A DNA stretch of 64,000 nucleotides from the NCBI GenBank assembly GCA_003956705.1, contig QZCP01000723.1, positions 124,001 through 188,000 of the forward strand, read 5' to 3'. Below are positions 1 through 12,141 of the stretch, in pieces; within the stretch, counting starts at the first letter, position 1, and every line of letters begins with the position of its first letter. The stretch is from Brevipalpus yothersi (taxonomy: Eukaryota > Arthropoda > Arachnida > Trombidiformes > Tenuipalpidae). The position numbers and the translations under genes are program-made. A model generated the notes under the pieces. The model did no database searches. It saw nothing but the letters and a program-made list of their open reading frames with translations, and was not told where the DNA came from.

Positions 1-913
1 GTCTTCAATGATGAAAGATTCATGTGATTGTCTGATCACTGAGGACCGAACACTATTACCATATGCACATATGGTTGTATTTCATTGGGTAGACACCAAC
101 TTTCATGATCTTCCTGCCAAATATACTGGTCAAAAGTGGGTATGGTTCCTCATCGAGTCTCCGGCCAACACTCATCGTAAAGCTGGTCTGAAAAATTTTC
201 AAAAATACGTTGATTGTTGGGCTACTTATAGAAGTGATTCAGACTTTTATCGCCCATACGGATGCCTTCACACACTTTTACCTGCTCATCATCCACTGGT
301 GGATCACAAAAATTCTACTTTTCTCATGGATTCCTTATCGAAAGCCTTCAAAAAGAAGCAGAAACCAATCGCTTGGCTAGTCAGTGCATGTAGCGCTGAA
401 AGTAAGCGTGAAAAATATGTGGAGGAATTATCCAAGTATATACCTGTTGATATTTATGGGCGATGTGGCATGAATTGTGATGATAAGCCGCTTCCATGCT
501 ACGAGTATCTGGCTCAGAACTACTTATTTTATTTATCTTTTGAAAATTCTTTGTGTAAAGAATATTTTACTGAAAAAATATTCAACATATTTCCTTACAA
601 TCTAGTGCCAATTGTAATGGGATCAGCTGATTATGAGAAAATTTTTCCAAAAAATTCTCTCATCAATGTGGCTGATTATCGGTCACCAAAGGATCTGGCT
701 GAACGCTTATACATGATAGCTGATGATGCATCCCTTTACAATTCTTTTTTCACATGGAAATTCAATTATACACGCAACGAATCTCTCTGTCAATCTCTTG
801 GGTGTTCTATGTGTTCAGCGATCGAAAAAGGTTACCAGTGTCGTGGATCCAATCAAGATCTTGTCGATTGGTGGTTTGATGATGGAAACTGTCATACATG
901 GTATGATATGTGA
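1..913 (+). CDS. Alpha-1,3-fucosyltransferase (GT10), 3' part, 5' end outside window
   Basis: This encodes about 300 C-terminal residues of a family GT10 fucosyltransferase, a Golgi type II enzyme that moves fucose from GDP-fucose to N-acetylglucosamine on glycans. The GT10 core is clear: an IYGRCG segment, the donor-binding stretch FYLSFENSLCKEYFTEKIF, VPIVMG just after it, and a Cys-rich tail typical of alpha-1,3 enzymes. No N-terminal membrane anchor is seen. The frame stays open through base 2, so the two ATGs at 8 and 11 are probably internal and the true start lies in an upstream exon. The stop is TGA at 911-913. Family assignment is firm. Whether it modifies the N-glycan core (FucTA-like) or Lewis-type antennae cannot be told from this fragment. 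Confidence 0.9.
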   Translation, partial: SSMMKDSCDCLITEDRTLLPYAHMVVFHWVDTNFHDLPAKYTGQKWVWFLIESPANTHRKAGLKNFQKYVDCWATYRSDSDFYRPYGCLHTLLPAHHPLVDHKNSTFLMDSLSKAFKKKQKPIAWLVSACSAESKREKYVEELSKYIPVDIYGRCGMNCDDKPLPCYEYLAQNYLFYLSFENSLCKEYFTEKIFNIFPYNLVPIVMGSADYEKIFPKNSLINVADYRSPKDLAERLYMIADDASLYNSFFTWKFNYTRNESLCQSLGCSMCSAIEKGYQCRGSNQDLVDWWFDDGNCHTWYDM

Positions 914-1361
914 TCAGACCAACTGTTTAAGTTAATTTAACTTTTTTGTTTTGTGATTTTTTTCATTAAATGTTTTTTTTTCTCACAATATTGTATGTTT
1001 CTTTGCCATTTTAGTAGAGACAGTTTCGATCAGTTGCTTGATCAAAATGGAAAGAAAAATTGATCAGGTGTAAAAACCATTCGAGTAATTATCCCATCTG
1101 ACTGACAAACTTGTAAATCATTAATGAAGTTTCAAAAACGGTTCAATATCACCAAAACAACCGGATATGAAGCATAAGATCTTTTTGATCGTCGGAGTTG
1201 TATGAACTCGCATCCTTCCTGTGAGTTGATTAGATCAAACGGAGTGTCTAACTGATCCACAGGGTGATCATTTCGAAAATAAATTTTGCAGATTTCAGAA
1301 TGATCTCTGGGTCAAAAATCATGTATGGGCAAGATAAAGATACTTTATTCAAATTGCAAGA
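914..1361. other. Intergenic spacer between convergent genes
   Basis: The spacer separates the fucosyltransferase (+) and the FKBP8-like gene (-). It must hold both 3' UTRs. I see no ORF, RNA gene or repeat. Confidence 0.5.
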
Positions 1362-2682
1362 TCAGATGTAGGCGTAAACAGTGACACCCAATAGAACAGC
1401 GAAAATACTACAAAGCATGGTCAAATTTTTTGAACTCAGCCATTTGGAGAGTCTGGTACCAACACGCTGAGAGATAAGCTTCGAATTCTCTGGTACTTTG
1501 CCACTTTTGGAATCAGGCAACTCAAGCATTCGACGGAACATTATTTTCTCATCAGCCAGCTGCTTTTTACGCTCTCGGCGAACTTTTTCTAATTCTCTTT
1601 TAAACATTACATTGTCAGGTTCGAGCTTACAGGCTGCTTCCCAAATGGTGACAGCATCCTGGAGTTCTCCTTTAATCTCTAATATCTTTCCTTTGCGGAA
1701 AAGGGCTTTGGAATTCTTTTCATTGATCTCGAGCGCAAGGTTAACCGATTCCAATGCCTTATCGTACGATTCGATTTTCATCAATGCTTGAGCTAGATTA
1801 TTGTGGCAAAGAGCTCGTAATTCCACTACTTGATCCAATAATGTTTGATCAGGTTGGTCACCATCTTTGACTTCACCAGTGTCGGTATTGAGAAATTCGA
1901 TTGCTCGCTTGTAGGCTGAAATACTGCTTGACCATTCTGAACGTTTGAAGAAATAATTACCTCTCTCTTTTTTTCGAGAAGCTAAAATTGACCGGATACA
2001 CACAAGAATGTACATGAATGAGAAAATTTTACCATTCAAATTGAGTTGATTGAGGAATGAGAAATGAGGGAAAAGACGTCAAGGCAAGGACATCATGTAA
2101 AAACTTACCGATCTTGAATCTTTCAGGTAAACATATCTCATCTACATCCTCGACCCAATCGATTGACACCAATTCAACTTCACATTCGAGTGTAGAATCA
2201 CCAGGAATATCGGGTTCACGACCTTTGTCACCGAAAGCGAATCGTGGTGCAACCAGGACTTGACATCGTTCATGTAGATGCATCAAGGGTACCACAAGAT
2301 CTAAGGCATGAAATAGATCACAATCGCCGACAAATATTTCCACTTCATGATAACATTCGGAATCAATTTGCTGTTTGGTGGCTTTGAGTTTAGTGTCCAA
2401 GTTTATTTTCACTCGACATCCTCGTTCCGGACGAGGCACTTGTTTATCACCTTCTAGAATAGTCTTTTTGAGAATTTGTTTATTATCTAATATATCCAGC
2501 CAGCCATCAGCAGTTAATTCATCATCATCACCCACTTTACCATCACCATTGATTGACTCATGATTTTTGACTGATTCATCTTGTTCAAGATGATTATTTT
2601 CCATAATTTTTCCTTGATCACAATGATCCGTACCGTTTGTTGCCGATTTTATTTGACTTGATTCATCTTTTTCGGTAACCAT
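1362..2682 (-). CDS. FKBP8: FKBP8/FKBP38-like peptidyl-prolyl isomerase with TPR and tail anchor
   Basis: Two exons on the minus strand, 2682..2109 and 1981..1362, are joined across a 127-bp GT-AG intron (GTAAGT donor, TTTTAG acceptor) to give 397 aa; human FKBP8 is 412. Order: acidic N-terminus, FKBP fold at about residues 84-176, TPR repeats at about 195-330, and a hydrophobic C-terminal anchor (LTMLCSIFAVLLGVTVYAYI). FKBP8 family proteins sit on the mitochondrial outer membrane and ER, bind Hsp90 and Bcl-2, and act in mitophagy. The FKBP pocket is divergent, as expected for this family. The start ATG lies 530 bp from the ABHD16A start in divergent orientation. Confidence 0.92.
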
Positions 2683-3212
2683 ATTTCCTTAATCACCCTT
2701 GAGTACCAAATGCACCATAAACATATAAATATATCTTCGGTAGTTAAATTAATTGTTGTAGATACACTTAAGGTCTGCTGATATGCAAACTATATATGCA
2801 TGAATTGAAACACTTGGATTATACAAAAAAAAATTGGAGGATTAAAAAAAATATTAGTTGTAGACTACTTTCCACTACTATTGACTACCATAAACAGGGA
2901 ATGTGTATATATGTACTATGTAGTGAGTTGATTGCTGATTGTTGATCATCACCAACATGTATTAAATTTAAATGGATTTAATTTTTCTTGTTTACAATGA
3001 TAAACGATGATAAACGCAAATGCATTGCATTCTCATCTGCGCCTCTTGAGGAAATTTTATAAAATAAACTGATGTATGTTGTGAAGAACGATTCACAACA
3101 CACATGATGATAACATAAGATTATTACTATTAGGAGTGATAACTATTCTTGACCAGTGATTTAGTGTAAAATAATCAATTATTTCCTCCTATCATACTTC
3201 ACCCGTCCCATC
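2683..3212. promoter_or_regulatory. Divergent spacer between FKBP8 and ABHD16A starts
   Basis: This 530-bp AT-rich spacer lies between two genes transcribed away from each other, so it must carry both 5' UTRs and probably both promoters. No core-promoter motif can be assigned by eye. The promoter role is inferred from gene layout only. Confidence 0.5.
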
Positions 3213-5079
3213 ATGTCTTCACCATCTTCACCATCATTTTCAATGTTTTTAAAGTGTCTATTCGGACCCCGTCTGTATCGTATACATGATATGGCCCAGA
3301 CACAAGGAAAAAATTATCAACCAAAATTTTTGGAATCATTTTGCGATGGTCTGATTAAGTTGTTTACCTTCACACTTCAAATGGGTGCTTACACTTCACC
3401 CATCATACTGGTGTATCTACTTCGAAGAGGAAATAATTTTACTAATGGCTTCTCTGATTCACTGAGAAATCTGATCAAATTTAGTACTAGTTTTGCTGTC
3501 GCATTGTTGAGTGTATATTGTTTAAGGGGTATTGGTCGTGTTAAAAATAACGATTACGTTCGATTTATTTCCAATCTGACTCTCCAGCAAGCTTCATCTT
3601 CCTCTTCCACCATCAAGCGGCGATATGATTTCGATTTTTCCCAATGGACAGTCGATTTCAAGTGGAATGAATCACGATTCGCCGATGAAAAAAAGCCTCC
3701 ATTGCCCATGATGTCAGATGCCAAGACATCAGATGCTCTTGTCGATCGAATGATAGCTGTACCATGTAATTTTGTAACTCATATTATTGCTCATACTGTG
3801 GGCCGATGGATGATATATCCTGGCTCGGTTGGCATTTTGCAGGCCTTGATGGCTCCAGCTTTGATTGATGGACGCAAGCTGTTGATAGAACGTCGCAAAG
3901 GTATTCGCTATAAGTTACTTGCTCAGAACAATAATGAGATCGATTGTATGTTTATCGATCGTCGTGATTCTGATGAAAGGTTTGGCAAAAAATTGGTCAT
4001 ATGTTGTGAGGGTAATGCTGGCTTCTATGAATCCGGAATAGTGGTCACACCGGTTCATACAGGTAAGTGGTATCATGTTTCTTGACTTGATGATAAATGA
4101 TAGATGTGAAACTCAGAGATGTTCTTCCATTTTGATTTTCAGGATACTCAACACTTGGATGGAATCATCCTGGATTTGGAGGAAGCAGTGGTTTACCATT
4201 CCCAGCGCAAGAAGTTGCTGCAATAGATGTGGTAGTCAAATTTGCACTCGATAAATTAGGTTTTGATGAGAAAGATGTTCTAATAATGGGTTGGTCGATT
4301 GGAGGATATACAGCCAGTTGGGCAGCTATGACTTATCCTGATGTGAGAGGACTCATTTTAGATGCTACTTTTGATGATATTGTTCCTCTTGCACTCGCAC
4401 GAACTCCATCCTGGTGGAAACCATTAACAATCGGCATAATCAGAGGCTATTTTGACTTAAACGTTTCTCGACATCTAGAAAATTATCCAGGACCTGTTCT
4501 AATCATCAGAAGAACTGAAGATGAGATGATTATAACAAGAGATGATGAACCGATCGGTACCAACAGAGCAAATAATTTACTCGTTAAGCTTTTTCAAAAT
4601 CGATTTCCAGTCCTTATGAAGGATCCAAAAGTATGCGATGCTTTAACCTCATGGCTCTCCGGTGGACCTGAAAGTCAAAGTGAGTTTAGTCTTTTTTTCC
4701 TTTTCACTAGAAATCCTTTCATCTTGATCTCGTTTTTACTTTTTCTTCCAGGACTTCTTACTCGAATGCATTGGTCAGACTCTGACTTCGCCCTAACTCT
4801 TTTAAAGAATTATGAGCAGAAAAAGGGTTCACGGCTTAGTTATCCAATTGAAATTGGTGATGATTTAGATGCTGAGTCGAAAATCAAGTTAATAATATTC
4901 CTGGTAAGTTGAATTTCATGCATTCGACTTCACAGCTTAATCTTCCCGTCTTTTTTCTGTTTCAGGCCTCAAAACATTTTAAGGATTTCAATAGTACTCA
5001 TTGTACACCTCTACCTCCTGAGATGTTCTCAGAACCTTATGATCTCCTTTCATCTCTAAGAAAAATGAGTAATCTCTAA
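3213..5079 (+). CDS. ABHD16A: Phosphatidylserine lipase ABHD16A (BAT5)
   Basis: Four exons (3213..4062, 4143..4679, 4752..4903, 4966..5079) join to 550 aa; human ABHD16A is 558. All introns are GT-AG and 62-80 bp. The N-terminal third is hydrophobic, with likely membrane segments around residues 45-110. The alpha/beta-hydrolase part carries the family signature NHPGFGGSSG followed by the nucleophile elbow GWSIGG (Ser near 335), and a following LDATFDD segment. The family hydrolyses phosphatidylserine to lyso-PS at the ER membrane. The start was chosen as the first ATG of the open frame. No truncation or frameshift is visible. Confidence 0.93.
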
Positions 5080-5917
5080 CATTCCTGACTATTTTGGGGA
5101 CAGGTTTGCCACCTTGAAAATATGATCGACTTCGTCGGCTCTATCTGTCCCGTTCCACACACATTCTTTTGATGCTCATGTCTGAATCTTGTGCCTTGGG
5201 CAACTCTATAAGTATCAATCCATTCTATCAGAGGCTACATGTATAATATCTTGTAGAAAAATTAAAGGCAACTGTGCCATTGATCACGTCCAAGCGTTTT
5301 CGTTGTTTCCTTCAAAAAAATTTCGAGATTTAAAATCTCAGCCATTCGAACACTTAAGCATACTCATTGGAGCGAGCTAACTCTCTAGTTGGAAATATGA
5401 TGGCATCCAAATTTTTTGAGACTAGGTAATTCTGATGATTTCAAAATATCGAGCTAAGCGTCCGTAACTCCGAGCATTAGTTGAGCATCGGATCTAAAGT
5501 CTTCATGCTCGAAGTAAAGTACAGGTCTCATACATGTATGTGCTAAAAGGTTTGCACTATAATTCCTTAGGACGAGGACCTGGGAACACTTGACACATCA
5601 TCGTCGAAGTAATTTTTTGTCCAGAAATGCAAAAAAATCATTCACTTGATGGAGAATTGTTAAATTTTTAGATCACAGGGTCAAGATTAGTTTCATGTAT
5701 AAACTAACAAGTCAGATTTACAATCGATTGCATCAGAATGATGGCGCTGTTGAAATTTTGAATCAATATCACATGGTCAAATGTTTTTGTAAACAATCAT
5801 GGTTAATCAACATGATTAAATAGTGGCATTCAGTGGTCAAACTATGTTTGTGACAATTTTTAATCTGATCATCAAGTCACTGTTTTGATCAATTTTCCAA
5901 GTTTCGTTGTGTAACTG
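5080..5917. other. Intergenic spacer, no gene seen
   Basis: This AT-rich stretch separates ABHD16A from MTRF1L on the same strand. The only ORF (5189..5380) has no recognisable protein features. I see no repeat or RNA gene. It should contain the ABHD16A 3' UTR and the MTRF1L promoter. Confidence 0.4.
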
Positions 5918-7039
5918 ATGGCGGCTCTCAGTTTAGTTCGATGTTCACCTAGATTGTTTACGCAATTTGTTCCTGTTTGCAATCGGACAATCGGCATAAC
6001 GACAATTGCTGCTCGATTATGTAATGTACCAAATCCGAGAGATTGTCTTGGTGAGGTTCCATTCCCGAAAGCTCTTCTTTCGAGAGCCAGTCCAACACAT
6101 TGTCAAAAATATGATGCACTGGTTGTGGAGCTTAACGAACTGCGTGAAATTTTAAATGATGGCGATGATAGCTTGAGATCTTTGGTTGTTCAAGATTTTG
6201 AGCGATTATCGGGAAAATTTGGTGAATTGCAGAACGAAATCATAGAATCATTGACTCAAGATGAATATACTTTTGTTAATCAATGTATTATCGGCATTGA
6301 ACCTGGAGTTGGTGGTCAAGAAGCTATGCTTTTCGCTGGAGAACTTTTTCAAGTTTACCTTAAATACATCAAATGGAATGGATGGTTGATCAGTTCTGTT
6401 GAAGATGATTTCAATGGTATGGGAGGTCTTAAGGGTGCTCAATTGGAAGTCAAAGGAAAACAATGTTTCCGCTATTTAAGACACGAAGCCGGTGTTCATC
6501 GGGTTCAAAGAGTTCCAAAAACAGAGCGTACCGGTCGGATTCACACTTCCACTGTGGCCATTTCAGTTATACCGGTGATCAGAGGTGAACATGACATTGA
6601 ATTGGAAGACAAAGATCTCAAATTTGAAGCGACCACATCCGCCAAGCCCGGTGGCCAAAATGTTAACAAAAAACCAACTTGTATACGAGTTTATCATATT
6701 CCCACTGATACTCAGGTGGTTTGTCAAGAGACTCGAAGTGGAGTAGAAAATAAGCAGAAAGCTTTGCAACGATTAAAACAATTGTTAGCTCAGCGAGAAG
6801 ATGAAAGAATTTATAAACTTCATGAGGAAACAAGAAAAAAACAAGTTGGAGACTTGGGCAGAAGTGAGAAGATCAGAACTTATAATCTGACCCAAGATCG
6901 TGTAACCGACCATCGTCTTAGTGAAAATTTTTATGACATAGCAACTTTTTTGGCTGGAGATCCACAGCGTTTACATGAAATCATACTCAAGCTGGAAGGT
7001 CAACGTAAACAACAAAAATTGCAAAGCATTTTGACCTGA
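5918..7039 (+). CDS. MTRF1L: Mitochondrial peptide chain release factor 1-like (mtRF1a)
   Basis: An uninterrupted 373-aa frame encodes a class I release factor; human MTRF1L is 380 aa. It ends mitochondrial translation by reading UAA/UAG and triggering peptidyl-tRNA hydrolysis. The catalytic GGQ loop is at residues 245-247 (AKPGGQNVNKK). The codon-reading tripeptide PKT is at 200-202 within RVPKTERTGRIHTS. An intact PxT without insertions fits mtRF1a rather than the divergent paralogue MTRF1. The N-terminal ~40 residues are rich in Arg, Ser, Thr and Ala and nearly free of acids, consistent with a mitochondrial presequence. A canonical AATAAA lies about 40 bp after the stop. Confidence 0.95.
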   Translation: MAALSLVRCSPRLFTQFVPVCNRTIGITTIAARLCNVPNPRDCLGEVPFPKALLSRASPTHCQKYDALVVELNELREILNDGDDSLRSLVVQDFERLSGKFGELQNEIIESLTQDEYTFVNQCIIGIEPGVGGQEAMLFAGELFQVYLKYIKWNGWLISSVEDDFNGMGGLKGAQLEVKGKQCFRYLRHEAGVHRVQRVPKTERTGRIHTSTVAISVIPVIRGEHDIELEDKDLKFEATTSAKPGGQNVNKKPTCIRVYHIPTDTQVVCQETRSGVENKQKALQRLKQLLAQREDERIYKLHEETRKKQVGDLGRSEKIRTYNLTQDRVTDHRLSENFYDIATFLAGDPQRLHEIILKLEGQRKQQKLQSILT

Positions 7040-7079
7040 TTTTCAAGTGAATGAATTCATCTTAACATTGTAAAAATGA

Positions 7080-7085
7080 AATAAA
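7080..7085 (+). terminator. Poly(A) signal AATAAA of MTRF1L
   Basis: A canonical AATAAA hexamer sits 41 bp downstream of the MTRF1L stop on the coding strand, the position expected for a short 3' UTR. Confidence 0.6.
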
Positions 7086-7995
7086 AAGCTGTGTCAGCAT
7101 CGATTTCAACTTGATAACTCTTTCTAGGCTGAAAGAAGACAGATTGTTTTCAGCTATCCAATCCGAGAAATTCGTTAGGTTTTGTGTCTCACAACGATGA
7201 ATTTATCTGATAAATTCTTGCTTCTACATTACATGTATTCGTTCCTGAAATGTCAATGAGCGAGTGATTCTCATCACACCAAATACTCATTGAAGATAAA
7301 TCATTTTATAAGCAACCTTCTGTCAAGTTTACTGGCAGAATTTTTTCAGTAAGAAATTCATCAACGAATAGGAGGTGTTTCTTTACAATCGCTCGATTTA
7401 CTTTGAAGTGGTACATGGAGACTCAGCATCAGAACGCAGATTTCTGAACCTCAATTACTCTAAAGCTACATTTTCTAGATTGATCTAATTGATTTCTTCA
7501 AGCTCTTCTCCCTTAAATTCACTCCAAGCAATTTAGCAATGATACCTCGAATTCTATGGGAAACCAATCAAGCAGAGATTGTAGCGATAGTTTCATATTT
7601 CATGGCGCAAGATCAGAGAACTGCACCATTTCTCTTCCTCCTCTGTTCATGAGGATTCAGAAATTTACCGTTATGAGAGAGATGGGTGGAGCATGTTCTA
7701 TTGCGATATTATTGTGGCAATAATCTATTCATCTGTCAGAGATTAATTTGTGGAGAGGATGATAAAAACCAAGCTGTTTGTATTCTTGAGTTGATAATAA
7801 TGTAATTTTAAGGAGACGAATCCCTATTGATACCATTGTTCAAGTGTTACTTGCGATTGATGGAACACTTTGTTCTTACTCAAAATTCTGCGTAAATTAG
7901 ACTCTCTGTCTAATTTTAGTACTCATCTTTTTTTATCATCATTTTGAAAGATTTTATCCCTTGTAAGAACAATTCTATGAAGTAATTCTACTAAA
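7086..7995. other. Intergenic spacer upstream of ITM2, no gene seen
   Basis: About 900 bp of AT-rich sequence with no credible ORF, repeat or RNA gene. It should include the ITM2 promoter and 5' UTR. Confidence 0.4.
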
Positions 7996-9857
7996 ATGAC
8001 CATTATTATACGACCGGTGGTTGAGGTGATCAAGAAAACCATCGAAAAGGTAAACTATCCTAAATGAAATCATTTTAAATAAATTTTTATAGCTGAATTC
8101 CAATAATATTTTACTCCATGTAAATTTCATGAATCTGAATGTCCATAAAATAAGGGATCATTTACCCAACTTGACAAAATTTAGACTTTAATCCTGGAGC
8201 CGTCTAATTTACTCTCCAAGGTTCCATTGATTGGTAATTCAAAGCAAAGACAATTGAATGAAGTTGGTGATGTTGAATCTAGAGAACATGATGACAAGCC
8301 ACCTCTTTTGGCCCCCAAAAGTAAGGCTGGCCAATCTCAACGAGCACCTACTTTCTGTATCTTCATGATGGCCATCTTTATTTCTGCCACTGGTATCATT
8401 GGCGGAGTTTATTTGTATCGACAAGTCACTCAACATCGGGTAAGTTGTTTGAATCAATAGAGCTTGCCAGACAATCGTTGCGAATTGAATTATTATGAGA
8501 TTAGTAAGTATTTTTTCAAGATTTTGGTATCATATGAAATCGATTCGATCAAATATCCCTCAATATTTTGCATTAACAATATTCTTCGGGCCGTTTTGAT
8601 TAACTAAAATCTCACAAGAAGAAACTCAATTTTTTTTACGGATTCTTAGCTAATTTCTTACTTATTTCATTCCATCTTTTTCGTTATTCCATTCCTTGAG
8701 AAATTCTTGAGCAAACAAGTATCACTCTTTTTTAAGTGTTTGTGTTCCCTCTTCCCTTGACTCAACTAGATTAATTCCTCTTAGCGTCATCGACTTGGGA
8801 ACTTGACTGATGAGAAGATGATTGAATGTTAGATGATACATGTGACTTAATTGCTAGGGAGGAAACACTCGAAACAGTAGAACGGAAATAAACTTTTGAT
8901 CCCTTTCTAATGGAAAAATTTTTCTCTACCATCACAGTTGCGACACTTTCGTCAATGGTGCAGTGTACCCTATCCTAGGCCAATTCTTGCGGTGAACAGT
9001 TTTTCTGAATCATCGAGAACTTTACGACCGGCTTCTTTGGAAAGAAAATTGGACGAGAAGAAAGAGAAAGTTTCCAAGCAGATATTTGAAAAGTTTTTTG
9101 ATGAAGAATTTGATTTTGATCCAAAGTCTCCCATGGTTGAGCGTATCGAGGTGCCTGACTTTTCTGACGGAAGAAGGGGAAGATATGTACACGATTTCAT
9201 GATGGTAAGTATGACTGTTGTCCAAAAGATAACATCTTTCTCACCATTTCCGGTATTTATCGAAGTTTGTTCCTGTTCTGTTATCAATACACAGCTGATG
9301 CAGCTTTAGATTGTTGAAAAATTGAATTACGAATCAGTAACAGAGCAATGTTAGATTTTATCTTGCCCTTCAGGAATTCAGTATTTTTGATCTCACTTTC
9401 TCATCATTCCAGAATAAAACAGGAATTGTTGACTTGGAGGAAGACCGATGTTTTGTGTTGCCTCTCAATCGAAGTATGATTTATCCGCCCCATTCTGCAA
9501 TTGATCTAATTATCAAGCTCAAATCTGGCTTTTACGATGTGGACACCGAAATCATTCGAGAGTCCTATCGTGTGGTTACTCCACCAGTAACTGATATCAA
9601 ATCTTATGGATTTTATATTGCTCGTGAATGCGAAAAGTTTCCAACCTATCGATTGGAAAAGATTACATCACGAAGTAAGATGCCTGTTGAAGTCTTGTGA
9701 ATTTGTTGATAATACAGAAAATTTTTGTTTCCTTACAGTTTTCCGACGTGATACTCACATCGAAGGCGTGAAATCTGTTTTCACCGAACTTGCTGGCCCA
9801 AAAATAAGTCAAATCCATATTACCAATTTGGCCAGTATTCCTGGTCGTAAACAGTAG
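7996..9857 (+). CDS. ITM2: Integral membrane protein 2 (BRI family, BRICHOS domain)
   Basis: Five exons (7996..8049, 8185..8439, 8938..9204, 9413..9674, 9739..9857) join in phase to 318 aa. The product is a type II membrane protein: a cytoplasmic N-terminus, one membrane helix in exon 2 (FCIFMMAIFISATGIIGGVY), then a luminal BRICHOS domain spanning exons 3-4. Recognisable BRI landmarks are VPDFSDGRRGRYVHDF, EEDRCFVLPLNRSMIYPP and GFYIARECEKFPTY, the last two supplying the BRICHOS cysteine pair. Human ITM2 proteins are 263-269 aa, so this one has longer linkers. The family is a secretory-pathway membrane chaperone cleaved by furin-like enzymes. The 18-codon first exon is the least certain part; it begins at the only in-phase ATG with a good donor. 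Confidence 0.88.
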
Positions 9858-10496
9858 AGCACCTCGAAAAATTTCTTCCTATGGCATTTTTTTCTACCCC
9901 TCAGCAATTGTCTCTCTCTTTCTCTCTCTTACTAATTTATTTGTTCATTTTCGTGCAATACACTGATATTATCATCTTGGAATGTTTTTAGCAGCGCATT
10001 TATGATAATCGTTCAATGCTTGTACCGTTACTTAGATCTAATTAAAGCTTTCAATTTAGAATACTCGATCTATTCCATATCTTCATACTAAGGTTGTCAT
10101 GAAAGTTTAGCAAAAAAAAATTTTCTCAGTCGAAACTTGATGAGAATATTCTTCACTTCCTATTGATTACACCAAGTTTTTCTGTTTAAGTTCAGATATG
10201 ATAGAATTCTAAGAGCGACTAAACAAAGTAATTAGTAATTAGCTCAAGATCAGGCGGTCAGGAACTCATGCTTCTGTGAATTATAGCTAAGAGAACTAAA
10301 TATGCTTCGATATGAGAAACGCTTCGTGATACCGGAAACTGTTTAGTAATTAATTATCAGCAGCATAAGTTTTTAAGAACAATGAAAAACAGTACAAATT
10401 GAATCGGCTATAGAGAAAATCATTCGATATGAGGGGACTTGATGTACAAGTGACTAATGAGTCAAATCATTTTAAATTTTCGAAAATGCCCAAGTT
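9858..10496. other. Convergent intergenic spacer
   Basis: This spacer holds the 3' ends of ITM2 (+) and the tail-anchored gene (-). A short CT-rich run lies near 9909-9930. No gene is seen. Confidence 0.4.
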
Positions 10497-11309
10497 TTAC
10501 GACACATCTTCAAAAAATCGTATATAAAGTATATAAGAAGCTACTATCAATCCAGCGAAACATGCAATAAATAATACGCAAAGAGAAAGGCCACAAAATC
10601 GTACACATGGATCTTTGGGAGTGAAACCAGATTCTACATTGATGCCAATGTTCAATGTTCGTCCGGTTAATTCATCAGCATACAGAACCGTTTTTGGAGC
10701 TTCGAAAACTTTCGATTGAAGGTGCTTTATGAGCTCATCTTTTTCGCGTATAGTTTCCTCAAGTTTTCTGATAGTATAGAAAATTTATTGGGAACAATCA
10801 AGCATTCGGAAAAAAACAAAAATCGTTAGACATTCAGTAAATACTCACATGACATTGAGTTTCAAAATGTTATCTTCATCCGCTGGAGCACCTTCAAATT
10901 CATTTTGTTCAAGGAGATTTTGAACTTCTTGTTTGAATAGTAGGGTCCATTCATTGGCAAAATATTTCAATTCATCGGAAGTACATTTGTGATAGTCTGA
11001 ATGGGTTTCTTTTCCAGCCAGACTAGCATGCATTGTTGACATCAGTTGGGAAAGATCAGCAATCAAATCTCGAAGCCGCCTAATACTTGGCCTAAGCCAA
11101 GCCTTGTCACTCACCTGGAGAGCGCTTCTCTTATCAGATATAGCGAATAATTTAGGTTTGAATTCAAAATTCCATAATGTTCGTTCTAAATACATGAGAT
11201 TGGTGCGAAATTCCATACAAATAGTCTGGAGAGCTTCATATTCCTCCGGTGAGATATCACACTTGAAGAAACTATTCTGATCACCAAACAGCAAATGACT
11301 TAAGGCCAT
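10497..11309 (-). CDS. Orphan tail-anchored coiled-coil protein, 243 aa
   Basis: Two exons, 11309..10849 and 10767..10497, join across an 81-bp GT-AG intron to 243 aa. I do not recognise the family. The first ~140 residues look alpha-helical with hydrophobic heptads. A charged coiled-coil follows across the splice (IKLEETIREKDELIKHLQ). A single hydrophobic segment near the C-terminus (residues ~212-237, Cys-rich, VLFIACFAGLIVASYILY) leaves only about six residues after it, which is tail-anchor topology. Such proteins usually sit on the ER, Golgi or mitochondrial outer membrane. The start is taken at MALSHLL; an in-frame upstream ATG would add five residues. The exon structure is well supported; the function is unknown. 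Confidence 0.72.
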
Positions 11310-12141
11310 AATGAATTGGTACAATCAAAAATTCGACAACAAAGCTGTTTGACTGATGTCATGGATTGTCGAATCCATAATCTTTGTTTCCCTATCTTGC
11401 ATTAGATAAGCTTCATCTTGTGAAGTAATGCAATTTGCATGCATCGGTGGAAAAACTCAGTAGCACCTTACATTGTAGATAAGCAATAACTATGCCTCAA
11501 TTCTTAATCCTGGTTCTTCAACCTTCGCATACAGAACCATCAGGATATATACATAAATGTAAAAGTTAATCCGGGAGTTATCAGCAAACATTTTTTAATT
11601 AATAGCTAACAGTCATTGTGTTCCGAAGGGGAAATAGAGAGTAGTACCACATTAATCTTCGATTTCGAGTGTAAGAAAGATGATCTCACAAGGTACAAAA
11701 ATTTTTCATGCTTCTAAGAAGCAAGCTTATTGGAGTCGTTTAAAAAGAGTAAGATTGCGGTTCATCAGAAAAATATTGTGTGAATTTTCACTTCTTTCAT
11801 AATCGAATATCATTCCAAGAATTAAGCAATGGGCCATTTTGAATAGTTGCCATTGATTTTGACTAAAGCGAAAAAATTTGAATACAAGATACAATAATAA
11901 CAACCAGAATTGCTTCTCCAAAAATTTCGATCGTTCTGATGACGGTAGAATTTTCAAAGTTAAGAATCGCTAGGGATCAACATAGATGTATTTATCATAG
12001 ATGACAAAGTTTCTCACAAAGCAAAGAGTGGGAGATTTTTCAGTACTCTTTGAGCTCCAGAATGCAAAGGCTGATGAGATGAAGGCTGATATGTCGCGAA
12101 CGAATTCAAACTTTCCATCGAAGCAGCAAATATCAAAGTAA
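11310..12141. other. Intergenic spacer, no gene seen
   Basis: Two short minus-strand ORFs occur (11727..11957 and 11970..12188) but show no domain, motif or splice support. The second overlaps the end of the small coiled-coil gene in another frame. The spacer should contain that gene's 3' UTR and the promoter of the 243-aa gene. Confidence 0.35.

Noticed and set aside
900..1360. Several TGATCA palindromes close together after the fucosyltransferase
   Set aside because: A rough count over the window is near what an AT-rich composition predicts, so clustering looks like chance.
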